From NCBI RefSeq assembly GCF_000611645.1, contig NW_014013478.1, positions 1 to 30,878 of the forward strand: a stretch of 30,878 nt of DNA, read 5' to 3'. Position 1 is the stretch's first letter, and every line of letters begins with the position of its first letter. The notes beneath the pieces are model-generated. The model did not search any database. It was not told the origin of the DNA and was given only the letters and a program-made list of their open reading frames with translations. Shown piece after piece: positions 1 to 10,493 of this stretch. The DNA is from Monoraphidium neglectum (taxonomy: Eukaryota; Chlorophyta; Chlorophyceae; Sphaeropleales; Selenastraceae). Both the position numbers and the translations under genes were made by a program.

Positions 1-45
1 GGGGTGGGTTGGGTTGGGGTGGGTGGGGGTTGGGGAGGTGTGTGG
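1..45 (+). repeat. G-rich tract able to form a G-quadruplex
   Basis: The first 45 bases are almost only G and T with at least six runs of three or more G. The tract lies in the last visible intron of the aminopeptidase gene, whose transcript would be C-rich here. Bases 46..281 of this intron hold no exon that matches the aminopeptidase continuation. Confidence 0.5.
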
Positions 46-281
46 TGGGGCCGCGGGGCCACCAGCGGGGGGTGGTTGCCGGGCGTTGCCAGGCGGTTGG
101 TGGGGTCCGAGGGATCTCCTGTGAAATCAGAAGGTTCCAGGTGTACGCCAGCCACGAAAGCCGTCCGGGGCAGAGGCGCGTCGGCGGAGGAAACGATGAC
201 GTGGCGGCCTTGCACTCAGCTCCCAAACGGATCTCGTCAGGGGCCAGACAAAGCGATCTCATCCTAGTTAGTGTTGGGGCT

Positions 282-304
282 CTAAACCCTAAACCGTAAA
301 CCCT
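282..304 (-). repeat. Interstitial telomere-like repeat in an aminopeptidase intron
   Basis: Two or three CCCTAAA-like units in the plus direction (TTTAGGG in the gene's sense direction), with one unit altered to CCGTAAA. The run begins about 25 bases after the 5' splice site at 329/328. TTTAGGG is the plant-type telomere unit. Confidence 0.75.
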
Positions 305-329
305 CGAAACACCCCTGCCGCGCCCAAAC

Positions 330-3068
330 CTTGATGTTGTAGCCGCCAGAGTCGAACGTGAGGCCCTTGCCCACCAGCGCAATCTGGGTGCGGGTGAGTG
401 CAGAAACGGTGATGCAGAGCGCCGTCAAAAACGCGAGGGGCCCACATTGCGCGGACTTGACTTGTTGGCCGACCCGCGACCGTCCGTCGTTCCCAACAGC
501 ACCCTGGACATTGCATCTGTACTGACTGACTCTACTGGCTGTTCCAGTAAAGAAGCTCCAACGCAGCCCTGTGCATGCATGTCCTGTTTCACGGCCCACC
601 TTTTGCGTAACCTCCCCTGGGGGGTTGTACGTGAGGTGCACCAGCTTCAGGGGCTCGTCCGAGCCGCGACCAACACCCACAAACAGCCGCATGCCCAGGG
701 CCAGGCACTCTGCCTCATCAAGGACCTGGAAACAGGGGTGGAGGGTGTTTGCGAGTGGGGGCACATGCTTGCTTGCTTGTTTGCTTGCTTGTGCCTGTGT
801 GCACTTGTGCTTGCATGGATGTTTTTGTGCCAGAAACATCCATGCAAGCACGAGTGCACACAGGCACACTTCCCATGTGTGCGAGGACAGGTGCATCTGA
901 GTGTGTAAGCAAGTGCATGTGCGTGTGGCTGAAAAGGACCGAAATTAAGTGGTGGCCGAGTTGCAAAATCACTTGTGCAAGCGGGAGAGGGGCAGGTTTG
1001 CGTGGCAGCCAACGGATTCAGGTGGCTGTGAGGTAGAGGCGGGGCTGCGCACCTTGAGGTCGAAGCGGTCGGGCGCAGCGGCCGCGATGTGGGCGGCGGC
1101 GCGGGCCAGGTGGGAGGGCGTGCACACGTTGGGGGGCGCCTCCACCAGAAACCTGGGCAGGTTGAGGGGATGCAGGCTTTGTAAACCTGAACCCCAGAGT
1201 GTGTGTGCACATGCATGTGTGCATTCGCACGTGCGCACGTTGAGTTCTTGCGTGCAAGCGTGTGTGTATGTTTTCACGCGCACACACGTGCGTGCATGTG
1301 TGACTCGTTCAGGGAACCGTGGCTGGCCGCAACCCAAGGATTTCATGTTGCTGCTGCCAATGGATTCAACAAGGCCATACCACCAGAAAACAGGCCCTGC
1401 CAGCCCCTCCATGCAAGTCCACCTGGAGCTGTAGCCAGCAACAATCATTAAGCGCAAGCAAGCAGGACGGCACCCAGCCCCACCTCGCCAACAGCCTGGC
1501 GCGCGCCAGGGCCAAACCCTTGGCGGCCGCCGCCACGAGCGCCGCCGCGGGGGCGCCACCTCTGGTGGCGGCGGCGGCCTCCGCGGGCGCCACCAGCGTA
1601 ATGGACTTGAGCTTCGCCTTCGGCGCGGGCTTGCTCTTGTATCTACGGCGTTTGAGTGACGCCAGGGTGTGTGCAACACAACGGTGAGTTTGGGTGAGCA
1701 ATTGCTCAGCGGCAGGGGACCCAGGGTTCGGCTGAGTGGGTGCGCCTCGGAGCACACAGTCTGCTATGCTTGTACCTACGCCATTCAACCGTTCAGCCCC
1801 GCTCGCCTGGGCGCGTCCAGCGCATGGCTGCGCTCAACAAGCAAGTCTGTGGCTACACCTCCAGGGCTCCTGCTCCTTGAAACGCCCACCTGACATTCCC
1901 CTCGTACAGACCCGTTATTGCGCCGTCCACGAAAGCCGCCACGGCCGCCGCTGCGCCGCTCGCTGCATCTTCTCCCGCCCCCGCGCCTGCGGGCCCGGCC
2001 GTGGCGAGCAGCGGCGTTAGGCCCCGCAGGGGCACCGTCACGGACTGCAGTCCGTGGCTCTTGGCGGCGGCGGCCAGTGCGAGGCCGGCGGACTGGGGGC
2101 AAGGGGGGAGGTTGCGGCGCCAGGTAAGGCCGGCTCTTGGTGAGCAGGCTGAGTACTAGATAGGCATCCGCATCATGCGTACACATCACCCGCTGTGAAT
2201 ACGCTATTCAATCGTCGAAAAGACATGCAGTGATAAATCTACAGGCAGATCACCAGGATTGCAACGGTGACCTCAAAGCCATGCTTGCTCCTGCGCTACG
2301 GCAACCAGGCACGGCAGGCAATATGCCCTAGCCAGGGACCTCCGACCACAGGCCCCTCGATGCAGCAGTGCTCTTGGGATGAACGGCTTTGGGAGAGGGG
2401 CGGCACCTCTCCCCGGCATGGCTCTCACGTGCAGCGGAGTGTCTCCCCAGCTTCTGGTGGCCAGGGGGGGCTTCCCCAGCCCCAGGAGGAGCGCAGGCCG
2501 CGGCGGCGCGTCGCCGCCGTCCGCACGCAGCAGCAGCGGCGGCATGGCCTGGCCCTGAGGGGAAGTTTGAGGTTCGACGGCGCGCAGGTGTCGCGGGTGC
2601 TGCGTCGTGCAACATCTCGGCTGCAAGCATTTTTGTGTTTGAGAAAAGGAGGCATGCTTCGCCACAGATGTGGATTCAGCTGCATGCCCCACCATGCGAT
2701 CAGCAATTTCAGGGGTCGGGATTCATTGGTGTAAGAGGGCACTCCTTCTTGTACTGCAACCACACCCCCACCTGCTTGCCCTCGAAGCTGTGGCTATGGA
2801 TTGCAAACAGTGCAGCCTTGGACGACTCATCCCAGCTGTCAAGTGGGCTTGCTACCCTGCCAGGCTGCGGGTTGGGCGCCTCCTCTCTGCCCGCAAAACC
2901 CGCCACCTGCGCCTCGGTCACTAGGAGCACTAGCGTCGCGCTGCCAACGGCTCCGGTCGGCGCGGCGGTGGCGTCAACATCATCCCCGCTGGCTGTTATG
3001 ACGGTCACGGCAGGCAGGGCGGGCGGTTCAAAAAGCACTTCGTGCGGCGTCGCCTGCAGCTGCTGCAT
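330..3068 (-). CDS. LAP: Leucyl aminopeptidase (peptidase family M17), 3' part missing
   Basis: Family M17 aminopeptidases remove N-terminal residues from peptides using two metal ions; plant forms are often plastid-targeted. Exons read on the minus strand: 3068..2772, 2554..2429, 2092..1890, 1642..1484, 1152..1053, 725..612 and 383..330. All junctions are GT..AG and agree in phase. The last exon encodes GKGLTFDSGGYNIK, which carries the metal-binding Lys and Asp and the catalytic Lys (bovine K250, D255, K262). Earlier exons carry family signatures: LVEAPPNVCTPSHLA, LYEGNVRYKSK before the linker, LLLGLGK, and ECLALGMRLFVGVGRGS. The NTDAEGR metal site lies beyond the left edge, so the gene is partial. 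The ATG at 3068 is the first in-frame ATG after an acceptor (exon could begin at 3101), so a transit-peptide exon further upstream is possible and was not found. The family call is firm; the start is not. Confidence 0.9.
791..867. repeat. Near-perfect inverted repeat, 34-bp arms and 9-base loop
   Basis: Arm 791..824 and arm 834..867 are reverse complements with a single mismatch (T/C, a G-U pair in one orientation). The loop is bases 825..833. The hairpin lies inside the aminopeptidase intron 726..1052, so it would be transcribed with that gene. It is preceded at 768..790 by short TTGC/TTGT repeats. It could be a small-RNA precursor, a remnant of a short inverted-repeat transposon, or a replication-born palindrome. 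Confidence 0.8.
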
Positions 3069-4009
3069 AGTGCTGAGGCGCTCTGATTGCTGTGGCGCCA
3101 GCTGGAATACAGGTGTTCTGATACAATGATAGCGACAGCCTTTGCGACTGCCTCTGAGGGCTGCGCACGAAATTTGCAGGTGTGTTGGCAAAAAATACTC
3201 GCCGATCTCGAGTCAGGGAGGATCAATATACGACTGCCGTGAGACAAATTACTTGAATCAAGATCAAGGCATGCGCCTAGGGCAGGGCACACCATGTGGC
3301 CGCGGCTGGTGATGCTGTTGCTGCAAGTGACTTGCAGTGACAACAGCCCGTGCTTTCAAGCTAGGCGCTGGCGCCTTCCCTGTGCATACCTGTGACAACA
3401 GCATATCCCCAACCCCTTTCATGGCTGAACACAAGCTTGGATGAAGCATTGGCCGGCCGGTCGCTGGGTTGGGCTGGTATGTGGGCTCCCCACGTCGCCA
3501 ACTGAAGCAGCTGCTCCGTTCGTACGGAGGAAGGCGACACAGCCAGGGCTGGGATATCCAGCTCCAGGGGTGATGCGTTACAAACCCCACTCGTGTCGCA
3601 TGCAGCCTGCAATCACGCGACGGCGTGCCTCCAGGGTAGTGTCGACCATGCACGATTAGCATGGGGGATGAAGCAGCGCTTTGCTTTTCAGGCCTGGCAG
3701 GCGGGAGCTCGCCGGGCAGTCAATCCCGTCCTGTCGTTCCCAAGAACATTCACAGAGGGGGCGCCGTCCGACAGCATGGCCAACATAGATTTGAATCGAG
3801 GGTGCCCATAGGGCATCAAAATCAAAAAGACATCATATGCACGAAAATAAACACCTCGACTGTGATAGTGCAGGCTGCATCAGGATGGTTCAAAGCAGCG
3901 ACTGCAGCGGGTTCTCCAAAGAATGTGGGAAACTGGAAATCCGGTCCCGGTGAGCGAGCAATGGACGAGCTCCCTCAGACCGCGCAAGAGCCAAGGACGC
4001 ACGACTGGA
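3069..4009. other. Intergenic region between the aminopeptidase and the RING protein gene
   Basis: It holds the 5' side of the aminopeptidase gene and the 3' side of the RING gene, both minus strand. Open frames exist on both strands (for example a minus frame over 3264..3662), but none resembles a family. A transit-peptide exon of the aminopeptidase could hide here. A TGTAA motif, the poly(A) signal of many chlorophytes, is read on the minus strand at 3575..3579, about 430 bases after the RING stop codon. Confidence 0.5.
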
Positions 4010-4646
4010 TCAGACGTGCGTGCGCAGCCACGCCTGCACTGGCATCTGGCACATCGGGCACCGCGCGAGCGCGGCGGCGCCCTTGTGGCGCTGGCAGCAC
4101 GCGGCGCACACGCACAGGTGGGCGCTGTCGCCGTGCACCGCCGCCATCTGCCGCGGAGCCTCCATGCAGATCACGCAGCAGGGCGGCTCCTCGCCTTCCT
4201 CCGCGCCGCTGGCCGCACGGCCGCGGCGCTCGCCGGAGGCCGGCGCCGGCGGCGCTGACCTAGCCGCTGGACGCTGACCTGGCGGGGACCCGCCGCGGCC
4301 GCCGCCGGGCTCCTCTGGCGTCGCGCAGCTCATCATAAGCAGCTGCTCCAGCTCAAAAAGATCATCAGAGTCCGACTCGCTGCCGGCAAACGGTGCCGCA
4401 GAGCCGGGCGCCGCCGCTGTCGCAGGCGCCGCAGGCGCAGGCACAGCGGCAGCGGGCGGCGGCGGCGCCGCGTGCAGGAGGCTGCCGCTGACCGACGCGG
4501 CGGCCGGCGCAGGCGCCGCAGCGGGCGGCGCGGGGCGCGGGGCGCGCCGCCCGCCACCGCTTGATGTGGCACGGGTGGGCGCTGCGGCTGCTGCTCGGGG
4601 CTGCTTGTTGCGGAGCTGCTGAGCTGGCTCCCGCTCCCGCTGCTCC

Positions 4647-4694
<48 letters not shown>

Positions 4695-4807
4695 ACAAGC
4701 AGTGGCGCACGCTGCTGCTGGTCTTGCTCCTGCAGGCCAAGGCGCTCATGCGGCTGATTTCGCACGCCCAGTGGCTCATGATGCTGCTGCTGCTCCTCAT
4801 GCTGCTG

Positions 4808-4857
<50 letters not shown>

Positions 4858-4867
4858 CTCTGATTGA

Positions 4868-4918
<51 letters not shown>

Positions 4919-5004
4919 ACAAGCAGTGGCGCACGCTGCTGCTGGTCTTGCCCCTGCGGGCCAAGGCGCTCGTGCGGGAGATTTTGCACGCCCAGTGGCT
5001 CATG

Positions 5005-5046
<42 letters not shown>

Positions 5047-5061
5047 CTCCTCCTCCTGCTG

Positions 5062-5095
<34 letters not shown>

Positions 5096-6870
5096 GGTTG
5101 CTGGTGATGATGCTGTTCCTGCGCGCCATGTGGCTCCTGCTCCTGCACCTGCTGCTGCTGCTGCTGCGGGTTTACTGCTACCCCCGCTGAGGCGCGAGCG
5201 TCAGGCAGTCGCGGGTCGAACGGACCGGGTTGCCCATTCGGCGCGTCTGCCTCAGCCACGGGCGGCATTAGCACATCCCCCGCCAAAGCTGGCAGGGTCT
5301 CGTGAGGGCGAGCAGCAGCACCGCGTGCCGGCCTGCCCTGGCCCCCAACCTGGCGCCGCGCGCCGCGCTGCTGCCCTTGCCGCTGCTTCCGCGGCTCCTG
5401 CAGCTGCTGCCGCTGCTGCTGCCGTTGCTGCTGCTGCTCGTGCTGCTGCTGAGCTGCCGTCGCCGCCGTCGCCGCGGCGGCGGCTGCAGTGGCCGCGGCT
5501 TCCCTCTCTTGGCGCCGCGCCGCTGCGGCACGCGTCCAGGCTTCAAACCAGGCTGATGCGCAGCGCCATGGCAAAGTGGCGGCCGCCGCCAGCCACCAAT
5601 AAGCCGCCGCAAGCGTCCTGTGGGCCGCCACGGATGCCGCGCAAATCGCAGCCAGCAACCAGCGAGCGGCCACAAGCACATGGCAAGCCGGAACCTCCAG
5701 CGCGCCGCCGGCTGCGCGCCGCGCCGCCGCGAGCGGGGCCAGGAGGCAGTCCGCACAAAAACAGAATACCGCGCCGCCGTGCCGCCAGGCGGAGTGCAGC
5801 GCGAAAGGGACGGCGACGCAGCCGACCCTGGCCTGGAAGTTGCAGGGCCAGCCAAACACGCTGGCGGTCCAGCGGTCAGACGAGAGCCAAAAGACAAACA
5901 ATGAAATCCCCAGCGTGACCGAAGCCAAGGGGACGAGACGCGCAAAGTGCCAGAAGGCCTCCCAGACGGCGGCGCCGCCGCCAGCGTCGCGGCCGCCGCG
6001 ACCGTCGCTTGCACGCCTGCGGGCGGCCCGTGGCTGCGGCTTTGGCGGCCGCGGCGGCTGCCGCAGCTTCCAGAGGACTAACAGGGCAAAGTAGAGTAGG
6101 GACAGTAGCAGGGCAGCGGGCGCGATGGTGCCCTGGAGGCCGCAGGCGAAATGGTAGTAGGACGACTCCTCCTCAAACTCAGCGGCTGTGAGCGTCCAAT
6201 AGCCCGGGAACAGGCCAAACACAAACATCCAGTCCCATGTCAAAAAACATATAATTTCATGGACATACTGTGCAAGCGGGGGCCAGCCGTCCTTGCCCCT
6301 TTTCCTCGCACTGGGAAACTCGTCTATCGTGCGTCCGCCGCCGCCGCCGGCGTCGCTCGCCGATTGCAGATGCCCCCCCGGGATGTTCAGCCCCGCCGCC
6401 CCGCCGCCGCCGCCAGCCCCAAACCAATGCTGCGACGGCAGCCACTGCACAGAGAACTCGGCGCCGCCCAGCTTGCCCCCCTGTTCTGGGAGTCGCGTGT
6501 CGGGGCAACCTTTGTGAGAGCGGTAGCTGCCCACGCTTTCGACCGATGGCAGCGCAGCAAGCCGCGCCTCGTCCCACCAGCCATTGCCGCCCTCCGCAGC
6601 GCCGCCGCCGCCGCCGCCGCGGCCGTCCTCGGCGGCCGCCAGCAGCTGCCAGGTAGCTACCGCCCAGAGGTGGTGGGTGTCGCAGGTGCTGCGCTTGGCC
6701 CACTCGATAATCTCCGTGCGGCCTCGGGCGCTCGAAGGATGTGGTGCGGCCTTAGTAATGCGGACCACTAATCTATTGTTAGAGTTTATTGAACGAGTTG
6801 ATGAAAGTGTGTCGGAAGGGTCTGGATCGACGTCCAAGGCCAAGCCCATTTTGTGGAGTTGGATGTCCAT
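4010..6870 (-). CDS. Multipass membrane protein with polyglutamine tracts and MDM2-type RING (probable E3 ubiquitin ligase); frame broken in the repeat
   Basis: Long frame without an evident intron. It starts at the ATG at 6870, since the open frame upstream has no ATG and ends in an acceptor-like pyrimidine tract. After a Gly-rich N-terminus come hydrophobic segments near residues 214-228, 250-270, 309-325, 347-380, 397-418 and 420-434, then an Ala/Arg/Gln region and long polyglutamine tracts. The C-terminus has a RING with spacing CVIC, VHGDSAH, CVCAAC, CPMC, i.e. the C2H2C4 pattern of MDM2, followed by a short hydrophobic tail. Such RINGs bind E2 enzymes and transfer ubiquitin. The membrane part and the RING are in different frames: the first frame runs 6870..4333 and the RING frame runs to the stop at 4010. 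The shift falls between two copies of a duplicated unit inside the CAG repeats. An unrecognised intron, a repeat-length allele or an assembly error could explain it. RING call strong; whole-gene model moderate. Confidence 0.65.
4647..5169 (-). repeat. CAG (polyglutamine) repeat block with an internal tandem duplication
   Basis: Several CTG tracts on the plus strand, about 4647..4693, 4809..4853, 4869..4917, 5006..5040, 5065..5094 and 5150..5166, read as Gln in the gene. Between them a 90-base segment occurs twice, 4694..4783 and 4918..5007, with only a few differences (it encodes HHEPLGV, then PHERLG, then DQQQRAPLLV). The two copies are offset by 224 bases, which is not a multiple of three, so the second is read in another frame. 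Confidence 0.85.
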
Positions 6871-7219
6871 CTCTTCATAGCCCTCAATCTGATTGAGTGG
6901 AGGGAGGAAGAAGCAGAGGTTCAATGGAGAGGATGAATCATGGAGAGGCTGTGGGGATGCACTGGTTGATGAGTCTGTGCAGGATAATAGCCCAGGAGGC
7001 AAGAGAGAAAGAGAAATGGGATTGTCCGGTTCGGGGGGCAAGGTAGGGCGGGGATGTCAACAATGGGCGCGAGCGTGCACGTGCAACACCAACACAAACT
7101 GCCAGGCACGTCGTCGATGTGCATGTCGCGCTTGGCGCGGGCGGCCCCTGACTTGCGTGTCGCAACCAATGAACAATACACGGTGGGTTTGAATGAGTAT
7201 ATACAAAGCAAACAGACAT
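6871..7219. other. Spacer between the RING gene and the upstream unknown gene
   Basis: About 350 bases between the ATG of the RING gene and the stop codon of the next minus-strand gene. On the minus strand the segment nearest the ATG is pyrimidine-rich and ends in an acceptor-like CAATCAG at about 6892, so a 5' untranslated exon may lie further upstream. No coding sequence recognised. Confidence 0.4.
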
Positions 7220-9461
7220 TTAAACGTCTAAACAAAATTGCTGCAAATGATGATCCTTGTAAGCACGGCGCAACAAGGGCTTCCACGCAGCGCTCCGGCC
7301 GAGCGCCGGTGCAGCGCTGCGATGCAATGCGTCTGCCGGCCGCGCCACCATCGTCGCGGCCCAAGGCGGGGGGGAGGGGGCGTGTGCGCCCGGGGTTGGC
7401 ACGGGCGTTTGGAGGCTCACCAGCCCTAGTAATCCACTGTGCATTTGATTCAAGATCAACGCGTACCGCCCCTCCTCTGTATCGTCGACCAGCACCTCCC
7501 TCCAGTGTGCCAGGACCCGGTGTTGCATGCGCGAGGCCCTCAGCAGGTTTGACGCATACTCGTCCCTCGAGAGCGCGAAGGCCAACGTGTACGTCCAAGC
7601 TTGCTTCATTTTGGCCGCGCCGCCGGCCGCGGCATGATCAAAGAGCTTCGTGAGGCCGGCGTCGCTGCTGCTCAAATCCTCAAACGCGCGCCGCTCGAAC
7701 CCCATGGTTGACGGGAAGTGGACGCCGGCGGCGGCGTTCATGAATAGGTGCAGCGCTGCGGCGGCGCGGCTCGTCTGCGGGGCACGGGGTGGGGGCGATT
7801 GTGCAGGAGGTGACTATTCGTGTCGGTGCGTGAGTTCGAGCGCATGCGTGCATGCGTGTGTGTGTGTGTGAGAGAGAGAGAGAGTGAGTGTGTGTATGTG
7901 TGTGTATATGTGCGCGCGCGCACTCTGACAGTGTGCGAAACTGTGCGCAACCGCGCAGTTGCAAGCGCCGGGGAGGAGCTGGTTCCGCTGAGCAGCCTCA
8001 CGAGCAAGCACATGCAGAAGAAAGCAAGCATGCATCAAGCCAATCCTTGAATCCTGCCCCCAACACAAACACACTCACAGACACACATACGAGTACACAC
8101 ACAATCACACACATACAAATGCACGCATAAGTGCTCAAACTCTCCCTCTCACACACACACACACACACACCTTTGCAAGCTCCCTCAACCCTATGCCTGC
8201 CGCCTCTGCTGCCACCGCCTGCTGCACAGTTACCAGGAGGCGCGTGTTGTGGGGCAGCAGCGCCCACACCGCCGGGTCCTCCAGCAGAAGGTGCGACACG
8301 GGCGGCACTGACGCGCCCCTCCTCTTCCGCAGCACAGCTTGGAGGTCGGTCCTGCGGGCGAGGGGCCGGTCAGCGGCGCCCAGAGGGGCGTTGGGAGGGG
8401 GGGGACATTCGCTGGGGCTTTCGAGGGGGGCAGGGCTTTCGGCCCCAGTTGAGGGGGCGCGCTGCTTTGTGCAAGGGCGGGGCGTCCATCGTGTGTGAGG
8501 GGCGCCTGTGATGAAAAGGGGCGCCGTCTGCCCCTGGCCTTCGCACCAGGCAGCGATGGCGAGTGCTTGCACCAGTACCTGCCGGGGAGGGGGGGTTGGG
8601 GGACGAGGTGGCGCAGAGGGTTGGGGTGACGGGGGCGGATGGAAGACGAGGGGGCGGTTGGCGGGCGACGGCTTGCAAGGGCTCACGCCAGCGGATCTTT
8701 CATCACGGTCCGCAGGCCGTCGCTTCCAAATGCCTGCCGGCGCGACCGGCCCGCCTTAGAAGCCGCTACAAGCTGCAGACCCGCGGACGGCCCCGCGTTG
8801 GCTGGCTGCCGCCGCCGGCGCGCACCGCGTAACGCCTCGCAGAGGTCCCTCTGGTGGCCAGATCGCCTTCGAAACTCTCCTGCAGCTCCCACCACCCGCC
8901 GATGAAGTCAAACAGCGCCAGCGACGGCGGCGCGCGCCGCGTCACGCCGGGCACGGAAAAGTTGCTCGACACAGCCTCAAACACGCCGCGCGGCAGCAGC
9001 GCGGCCGCGTACTCGCTGATGCACTCGCAAAGGGCGGGCTGGGCGTGGATAGTGCTGATGGTGGTTTCCGCCGGGCCGCCGCCGCCGCCGCGCGCCCAGC
9101 GGGTGGCGAGGCGCGGGTGACGCTTTGTGGCCTTTGGGCATGCGGCAGCGCGCAGCAGCAGGCCGACTGCATGCTTGGCGAGCGGCGTCTCTGGCGCCTC
9201 GCCGGGCTTGAGGATGCGCACCGCCGGCTCGCGGCCAATGCGCCACTGCCACGGCAAGCCGCGGATGTGCTCCATGCAAAGCGGGCGGATGCACCTGCCC
9301 CCTCCCTTCGCGACGCCGGTGCACGCGGCCGCGGAGGCCGCGAGCGCCCGCTGCTCGGAGGTGCCGTGGTTCACGTGCTCGCAGTCGTCGTAGCCGTTGA
9401 AATTGGAGGACCCGCGGACGCAGGCCGCAGCGACGAGCAGCAGCGCGGCGCGCAGCAGCAT
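7220..9461 (-). CDS. Unrecognised secreted or ER-lumen protein, six exons
   Basis: Not a family I recognise. The ATG at 9461 opens a typical signal peptide (MLLRAALLLVAAACVRG) followed by a Cys-containing region of about 190 residues with the conspicuous block LFDFIGGWWELQESFEG. Proposed exons: 9461..8826, 8733..8687, 8578..8547, 8351..8171, 7996..7952, 7774..7220. Later exons look helical and leucine-rich (VLVQALAIAAW, then HLLLEDPAVWALLPHNTRLLV, then LHLFMNAAAGVHFP), which could form armadillo-like helices; this is inference. Exons 3 to 6 agree in phase. Exon 2 to 3 does not: the only GT donor leaves phase 2 while exon 3 needs phase 0, so exon 2 may be wrong or use a GC donor. A possible last intron (7421 to about 7340) is optional because the frame reads straight through to the stop at 7220. 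Confidence 0.5.
7857..7920. repeat. Compound TG/GA/TA/CG microsatellite in an intron
   Basis: Runs of TG, then GA, then TG again, then TATG and CG, inside the intron 7775..7951 of the unknown secreted protein gene. Alternating purine-pyrimidine DNA of this sort is prone to Z-DNA and slippage. Confidence 0.85.
8147..8170 (-). repeat. (GT)12 microsatellite that forms a 5' splice site
   Basis: The exon ending at 8171 (codons GCA AAG) is followed directly by about 12 GT repeats in the sense direction. The splice donor is therefore part of the microsatellite. The same intron has more CA/TA-rich repeats at 8066..8120. Confidence 0.7.
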
Positions 9462-10493
9462 CTCTAGCTACGGCGGGGACTTCAGGCAACCGCTGCACGT
9501 TGCGTGGCGCCCAGGCCTAGTCAATCAGGAAACCAGTGCAGGTTTGGTGAGACAATGTATCGGCCATGACACACTTGCTGCAGACGGCAAGATGACTGGT
9601 GACCGCGATCTGCTGCTGGCATGGACGATCTACGGTAATCAGCGGAAACAAATCTTGATGGAGTACGCAGGCTGCTGCCGGTCGTTCAAGGAACCTCTTG
9701 TCGTTTGTTGAACAGGTGCTACACTCAGAGCGCGGGCTCAATACATACCGCACGTCGCAAGCTGGAGTGACATCGAAACATCTTTGATCTTCCTTTTTTA
9801 TCAAGAGATGGCACGGGGATGTGGGCCCATAATGCGTGAAGAAAGGGTGTCACTTGGAGGCCTCGAGCAGCCACCACCAATTCACAGCGGGATGTGAGCT
9901 GCTCGGTCACCGGGGCGAGCCTGAATTCCACCGTCCAGCTGGCTGCTTCACTGTCCATAAGATTCAACGCAATGTTCCGGAATTTGAGGTAACAAGACCA
10001 ACGCCGCAGGCGGGGGGAGCTGAGGGCCCCTTGTGCCTCTGCAGCTGCCAAGCGGCCATCCGCTCGAAAAACCAGTAGCAGGCGTGACGTCGGGCTTGGA
10101 CGAGCGTGCCATGCCTGCGGGCTGCTATTTACCGATACGCATTGCTGGTGAGACGGTGACGGCCGACTACGACTCCAAGGTAGTTGAGGTACCGTCAACT
10201 GTACATTCATGTTTATACCGTACTGAACCCACAGCTGCAAGGAAATGTCGCGCCTCATCACAGGCCCCCTCCGCGCCCGGTTGCAACGCAGTCCTTGGAT
10301 GACACTCTGCTTCGGCAGCACTCTTGCCTCCTTACAACGAGAGAGGGGCTGCTGACGCCTTGCTCAAACAACAAACATGTTCAGTCCCACTGGTTGGCAA
10401 TCTTGCTTGCATCGGAATCTATTCCACCTTGAACAGGCGACTCGTGAACCATATTAGTCTCCTTGAAATTCCAATGCGACCAGCCCGGCATTA
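9462..10493. other. Intergenic region downstream of the RNA-dependent RNA polymerase gene
   Basis: It is less GC-rich than the genes around it. It should contain the 3' UTR of the polymerase gene and the promoter of the secreted-protein gene. A minus-strand frame without stops covers 9725..10321 (198 codons), but it shows no family or splice context and overlaps the presumed 3' UTR, so I do not call it a gene. Confidence 0.45.
10332..10336 (-). terminator. Candidate TGTAA polyadenylation signal of the RDR gene
   Basis: TGTAA on the minus strand, about 160 bases after the RDR stop codon. TGTAA is the usual poly(A) signal in chlorophyte algae such as Chlamydomonas. A five-base motif occurs often by chance, so this is only a candidate. 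Confidence 0.3.

Noticed and set aside
4561..5190. Plus-strand poly-Ala and poly-Leu open frames opposite the CAG tracts
   Set aside because: Any CTG repeat is open in several frames; the minus-strand Gln frame ends in a real RING, so these are shadows.
9725..10321. 198-codon minus-strand open frame after the RDR stop
   Set aside because: No domain, no splice context and overlap with the presumed RDR 3' UTR.
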